Part shown: positions 60,011 through 64,000 of the stretch, in pieces
Layout of the letters: every line of letters starts with the position of its first letter
How positions within the stretch are numbered: the stretch's first letter is position 1
NCBI RefSeq assembly: GCF_029784135.1
Contig: NC_073746.1
Coordinates: 142,666,556 to 142,730,555, forward strand
Length of the DNA: 64,000 nt
Source of the DNA: Toxorhynchites rutilus septentrionalis
Lineage: Eukaryota; Arthropoda; Insecta; Diptera; Culicidae
Reading direction: 5' to 3'
The notes under the pieces: model-generated
Databases searched by the model: none
Told to the model about the DNA's origin: nothing
Seen by the model: the letters and a program-made list of their open reading frames with translations, nothing else
Translations under genes and position numbers: made by a program

Positions 60011-60354
60011 CTGGTCTACTTGTTATGAAACGATCCAGTTATCGAGTCCACTTTCCATTTCTTCATACGGAACAAATGAACCGGAACACATAGCTATCTA
60101 TTATAAATATGTGAAGTTATACTTGTATACCCAATAGTTAGCTGGTCAAGTTTATTCGGCTTAATTTTTTTTCGAACCTCTCGATCTATTTGGATTACGT
60201 GGTTTCAAAGTTTGTAATTTTACTAAATGTTCCATATTTTGAAGCACTATGCGCATCAATGTGGAATACATGGATGTAATATGAATGGATGATCTGCATA
60301 TGAGGCAACCTCCCATTACAGCACACAAACGAATAATCGTAGAAATTCGTAGAT

Positions 60355-60660
60355 ATTGAGCTTGGGCTTGAGCTTGGGTAGACTGTACAATTCGTAGTTG
60401 CTCTCCGTGATTGACATGAACCAACCAAATTGCATAAAGAACACATAGAATGACGCTTGGGACTAGCAAATCATTCTTGTTGTGCAATTTTCGGTGATTC
60501 GAGCTTGGAATGGTCAATAACGAGGCCGGCCACGTCCTCGCAGTCACCAGGGGAAGGGAGGGAATATTAGTATGATATTCGCCGCCCGAAGACCAGAAGG
60601 GTCACCTCCATAGCGTGGTTCCCTAGCGTTTATCATGAAAGGGATAGTTATTAGTGGGAA
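60355..60660 (-). mobile_element. 5'-truncated copy of the (CAAGCT)n-tailed retroelement
   Basis: Inverse of 42230-42526: GGTTCCCTAGCG, GGCGGCGAATATCATACTAA, GTCCCAAGCGTCATTCT, AATCACGGAGAGCAACTACG, tail (CAAGCT)n near 60357-60375. Confirms the mobile, 3'-anchored nature of that family. Confidence 0.8.
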
Positions 60661-60699
60661 TGGTTAAAAATCAGGATTCACTGCGGTAAGTGATGTGAT

Positions 60700-60955
60700 T
60701 CTAACATCTTAAAATTGAAAATTTTCAAATTTTTAAATGTATAAATTTTTAAATTTTTATTTTTTTTAATTTTTATTTTTTAATATAAAATTTTAAATTT
60801 TTAAATTTTTAAGTTATTAAATTTTTAAATTTTAGAATTTTTAAATATTTAAATTTAAAAGTTTTCAGATTTTCAGATTAAAACTTTTTGTTCTTAGATT
60901 TTTAGAATTTAAATTAGTTTTTTTTAAATTTTTAGTAATTAGATTTTAGCACGTT
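60700..60955. repeat. AAATTTTT low-complexity tract
   Basis: About 250 bp of imperfect (AAATTTTTAA)n repeats with no coding content. Confidence 0.9.
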
Positions 60956-60959
60956 TACC

Positions 60960-61215
60960 CCGACTTTTTTTGGACATAACAAATGTATGGGAAAAATTGA
61001 AACACTTAAAGTTTTCATGAATTTTAATCATTTACACACCAGGGAATTGTAATGTATAGCATATCAAACAAATCTTAGGGAATTTCCGATTCGTTCAGTA
61101 TGTAAATCGCCAAAATTCGTTCTCGGCAAAAATAGTTATTAACGTTAACTTTATTTCATAAAAACGTGACCTGTTTTCTGATTTGGCACCCTTAATGAAA
61201 GACATAGTTCTACGT
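60960..61215 (-). repeat. subterminal repeat block (family of 24378)
   Basis: Inverse of 24378-24610: GAAACACTTAAAGTTTTCATG, AACGTGACCTGTTTTCTGAT, TTAATGAAAGACATAGTTCT and end ACGTCAA. Confidence 0.75.
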
Positions 61216-61889
61216 CAAAAAATAGCGACACGAAACTGAGCTCATGAAGAACTCAAGCATAATCTAAGAGAAAAAGAGAGAAGAATAGATGCACTTAGCT
61301 TTGAAGAATCCATCTTCACTCTCTTAAAGCTGATTCTCATTCTACGCTCTCCGCTCCCGCTCCGATTTTCGCTCGAAAAACTGCTTCGCACTATACACAC
61401 ATACAATCTAGCGCTTCGATGCATTAAATTTGAAGAAATGAACGCTTTCGAAACAGAACACTGAAACGCAAAACCTGGATCCGTTCGTTTGTTGACCTTT
61501 GTTTAAATTTTCAAACTCACAAAGCTAAAGATACACTTCCAAACGAGCGCCTCAAACTTTTCACAAAATTACAGTCCTTTTTTGGCATCACACTACCGAC
61601 GCTTCTGGGAAAAAAAGAAAAAGGATCGGAGCGACCAAACACCACGCCTGTACTCGTTGACTGCTCTCGCCAGTCTCCAATCGTAGCAGTTCGTAGATAT
61701 TGTGCTATTAATTTTATATTTGTTGGATTTACTCAAATCCGGAAATCTAGCATTTCTGTCCAAAAATTGTGCCTCGTCGCTAAGTATGATACTCGTTATC
61801 GACGGCTCCGTTTGGGAAACACAGCAAAGAGTGGAACATATATGCAGAAAAGTGAGAATGCCTCTAATTTTCACTTATTTGTACTATTT
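61216..61889. other. non-coding sequence between two repeat ends
   Basis: No gene recognised. Short minus frames (for example 61593-61874) lack motifs. Flanked by direct copies of the same terminal block, so it may be the interior of an element or a duplicated insertion. Confidence 0.4.
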
Positions 61890-62080
61890 ACGAGCTGGGA
61901 AATCGTAACGTATAGAACATCAAACAAATGTTAGAGAAATTCCGGTTTTATTAGTATACAAACCATCAAAATCCGCTCTCAGCAATAATAATTATTAATG
62001 TTTGTACTATTTCATAAAAACGTTACATGTTTTTTGATTCAGTACACTTAAAATAGACGTAATCCTACGTCAATAGTCCG
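61890..62080 (-). repeat. subterminal repeat block, second direct copy
   Basis: Shares AATCGTAACGTATAGAACAT, TTTCATAAAAACGTTACATG and GACGTAATCCTACGTCAA with 60960-61215. Confidence 0.7.
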
Positions 62081-62439
62081 GTTCATTGACGTGATGTTTG
62101 CTTGGCTGTAATCATAGTAGATTGACTTGATGGTGTAGACAGAAATGCCTCCAATGCTTTCAGTCAATTACGGAGCTCTAGGGTGGACTACTGATAAAGC
62201 TTAGAACATACTTCGCGTGAAAGTTGCACATAATAGCCAGCACATTGCACATTTCCGCAAGCAGCCAATCCAAAAACACCCCCAAAGCATACGAAAGAAC
62301 ATAGCATTATACTGCGCGCCCAAAGCTGCGGACCACGTGCTCCGAGGTTGTACGAGAAACAGCTGTGTTTCGCCAGCCACCGAAAGCTCGCTCAGCAATG
62401 CACAACAACAGCAATTCGCGATCGTGATCCGAAGTCAAC

Positions 62440-62590
62440 GCGGATCTCGCTCGCACTCTCCCGCTCTCGTCGTGGTCTCGGAACCGCTCGGAATCGTTGC
62501 ATAGACCCACAAACAGGCAGGTTGCCTAAGCGAGCCGATGCACTACGGGTTTCAGTTGCGTTCGAAGTTCCGTTGGACCCAGATATCTTG
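62440..62590 (+). promoter_or_regulatory. candidate TATA-less Inr+DPE core promoter
   Basis: Initiator TCAGTT at 62552-62557 puts +1 at A 62554. At exactly +28 to +32 (62581-62585) is AGATA, matching the arthropod DPE consensus RGWYV. Upstream (62450-62475) is CTCGCTCGCACTCTCCCGCT, rich in GAGA-factor-type words. There is no TATA box. Spacing between Inr and DPE is strict in insects, so the pairing is more persuasive than either motif alone. It would drive the exon ending at 63345. Confidence 0.55.
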
Positions 62591-63345
62591 GTGTGAGCGA
62601 CGCGCCGGTCGATTAATCTCGGGCGAGAATCCCGGGCCCGGTAGTGATTTGTTTTGGTTGCAAAAAAAAACAGTAGACAAAAGCAAGGAAAAAGAAAGAA
62701 TCCAAAACAAAGTCCATCGCATCACATCGTCGCGTATGCTGTGGCGCGAGTCGACGCGCGAGGTTCCTTATTTTTACGACCGAAACTCGTATCGAACCCA
62801 GAGTGTGACTGTGATTTGTGCATTCACAGCGGTAATTTATGATCGCGGATTTACGTGCGGCTGTGGCGCGGTGTAACGTGACGTTGTGTTGTGAAGTGTG
62901 CATCTGGGTAAGCATTTTGCTCCATCATCCGTGCGGATGTGTGTGGACCTTCAAGGAGGAGGCCATTCGTCGGAAGCCTCTCATTATGCAAATTATTCTT
63001 GAATTTCTCTTCGTGGTGGCTAATTTTTATGCAAAATGAGTGCGCGTATCCGAATATTGATGGAATGGAAATTCAGCAGATTCAACGAATATACATGAGA
63101 AAAAAAACACTTTCGAAAGGGGGAATCCTTGTGTGTGCGGTGATTGCTGGGGAATTCGGATGAAGTTTCTTCCCAGCGTTGGAACTTCGGTGATATACAA
63201 GCAAAGTGTGAAGATTTGATTGGCGCGGCACGAAAAAAAGGGAAATCTCGGTAGTGTGAAAGTTAATCGACAATTATGGGCAGCGGCAGCAGTGAAAAAA
63301 AACGAGAGTTTCAATGCTATCTATTAGAAGACAGCGATGGCAGAC
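62554..63345 (+). other. candidate first exon (5' leader plus coding start)
   Basis: From the predicted start 62554 to donor GTAAGA at 63346. The leader of about 720 bp has several upstream ATGs and a possible UTR intron (donor GTAAGC at 62908, acceptor TTCTTCCCAG ending 63176). The area is free of the transposons that fill the rest of the intron. Confidence 0.45.
63276..63345 (+). CDS. candidate alternative N-terminus, MGSGSS..., possibly of the kinase gene
   Basis: ATG at 63276 (A at -3, G at +4) with an in-frame TAA at 63264-63266. Reads MGSGSSEKKREFQCYLLEDS and ends after DGR plus one base, at donor GTAAGA. MGxxxS with Ser at position 6 and following Lys residues fits N-myristoylation (Gly2), and Cys14 could be acylated. 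The phase-1 ending equals that of kinase exon 3 (36011), so it could splice in frame to exon 4 of for, giving a membrane-anchored isoform without zipper or autoinhibitory hinge. Equally, it could start an unrelated nested or downstream gene. Not recognised by itself. Confidence 0.4.
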
Positions 63346-64000
63346 GTAAGAAAAAATATTAACAGTGCGAGTGTCGAAGTTGCTGCTATAGATGGTGAAT
63401 TGAAGAAAGTGCGAGACAAGAGCTGCGTCGTGCTGTTGCCCTAAGGGATCTGACTTCAGCCCGGTGAATAGCTACCATTAAGGATTACCAACACAGCTGA
63501 ACAGTAGCTGAAATAACTATTTGGTAGGGTTGTTAATCTTGATGGAGAAGAGCACTTTGAACTGAAAGTTCGGAAGTCAATTGATTGTGGTTTTTAGTTT
63601 CTGAATTCGACTCCAACTCGTTGTCCACTGTCCCAATATTACTCGATATTATTGACCCAATGATAATCCCAACGTTGATATAGTCTTAGGTTATGGAAAC
63701 GTCGAATTTATTGAGAAACTTTTTATAGTGTACCTTAGTTTTCCCTTCCTTTTTGATATAATCTTCAAAGTTATAAGAACTGCAAAAGTTAGTCTTGTAA
63801 AACGATCTTGAACTCAAAAATTTAGCAATTTTGCTTTCATTATCCAGCATGCACAGTATGTTAACCCATTTTAGACCAACCGTTCGAAGAATCGAACAAC
63901 AACTTTGATAATTTTTCATGTCTTTGGAAAGCTACTATATGGTAATGTTTTTACACCAAAAGATAGCTTAATTTATTAGCTACCACTTACTATCAAGTTC
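63346..64000 (+). other. intron sequence, nothing recognised
   Basis: Follows the donor at 63346. No acceptor with a kinase-like exon is visible before the window ends. Confidence 0.5.

Larger units (their letters stand above)
36012..64000 (+). other. for: intron 3 of the kinase gene, more than 28 kb
   Basis: Begins with a consensus donor and shows no acceptor followed by the expected continuation of CNB-A (starting with two bases of a split codon). Repeats fill most of it. A candidate alternative first exon lies near its end (62552-63345). Confidence 0.6.

Overview
This window looks like intronic DNA from a culicine mosquito, most probably Aedes. It is AT-rich, host exons are tiny and separated by introns of tens of kilobases, and those introns are packed with mosquito-type mobile elements: a CR1-clade LINE, an ITmD37E element, pogo-, mariner- and Tc1-like elements, tRNA-derived SINEs, long-TIR foldback elements and many MITEs. 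The species is inferred from repeat content and gene style, without a database search.

The one host gene I can place firmly is the plus-strand gene for cGMP-dependent protein kinase 1 (PKG, the foraging homologue, for). Exon 1 (9159-9689) encodes the N-terminal dimerising coiled coils. Exon 2 (9767-9966) encodes the hinge with a KRQAISAEP autoinhibitory motif. After a 25.9 kb intron, exon 3 (35845-36011) starts the first cyclic-nucleotide-binding domain. All splice sites and phases agree (phase 0, then 2+1, ending in phase 1). The rest of the protein (end of CNB-A, CNB-B, kinase) is not visible, so the third intron probably runs past 64000. Near the end of the window, 62552-63345 looks like a second first exon: an Inr plus correctly spaced DPE, a long leader, a well-placed ATG opening MGSGSS (an N-myristoylation-type start), and a splice donor in phase 1. 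That is the phase exon 4 of for would accept, so it may be an alternative for promoter, or the first exon of another gene.

Layout. 1-3640: MITEs and a dead mariner. 3640-6625: a repeat unit carrying two tandem histone H2A pseudogenes with histone-type 3' stem-loops. 7065-7240: truncated SINE. 8280-9966: 5' region and exons 1-2 of for. 10735-12684: TIR element with a LINE tail inside. 12760-13530: foldback repeat. 13905-20400: an older repeat split by a nearly intact CR1 retrotransposon (ORF1 and ORF2, one frameshift). 20402-23663: a near-perfect palindrome with 1.43 kb arms, followed by related debris to 25851. 26610-26740: LINE tail. 27120-28330: a long non-repetitive block. 28655-31150: three-level nested insertion. 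31218-32318: pogo-like element. 33299-39960: repeats in direct and inverted orientation around exon 3. 40812-42526: non-autonomous retroelement with a 21-23 bp target duplication. 43140-44424: ITmD37E (DD37E) element. 47500-49082: element with a 95 bp tandem array. 49090-50525 and 59150-60010: RNase H ends of a LINE. 51790-56135: two more H2A-bearing copies. 56290-57490: dead Tc1-like element. 60355-62080: retroelement tail and repeat ends.

Nothing here is an operon or CRISPR-type system. The most interesting signals are the histone gene carried as part of a dispersed repeat, the candidate myristoylated second start of the kinase gene, the large young palindrome with datable SINE insertions, and a short terminal hairpin that keeps its pairing while its sequence changes between repeat copies.
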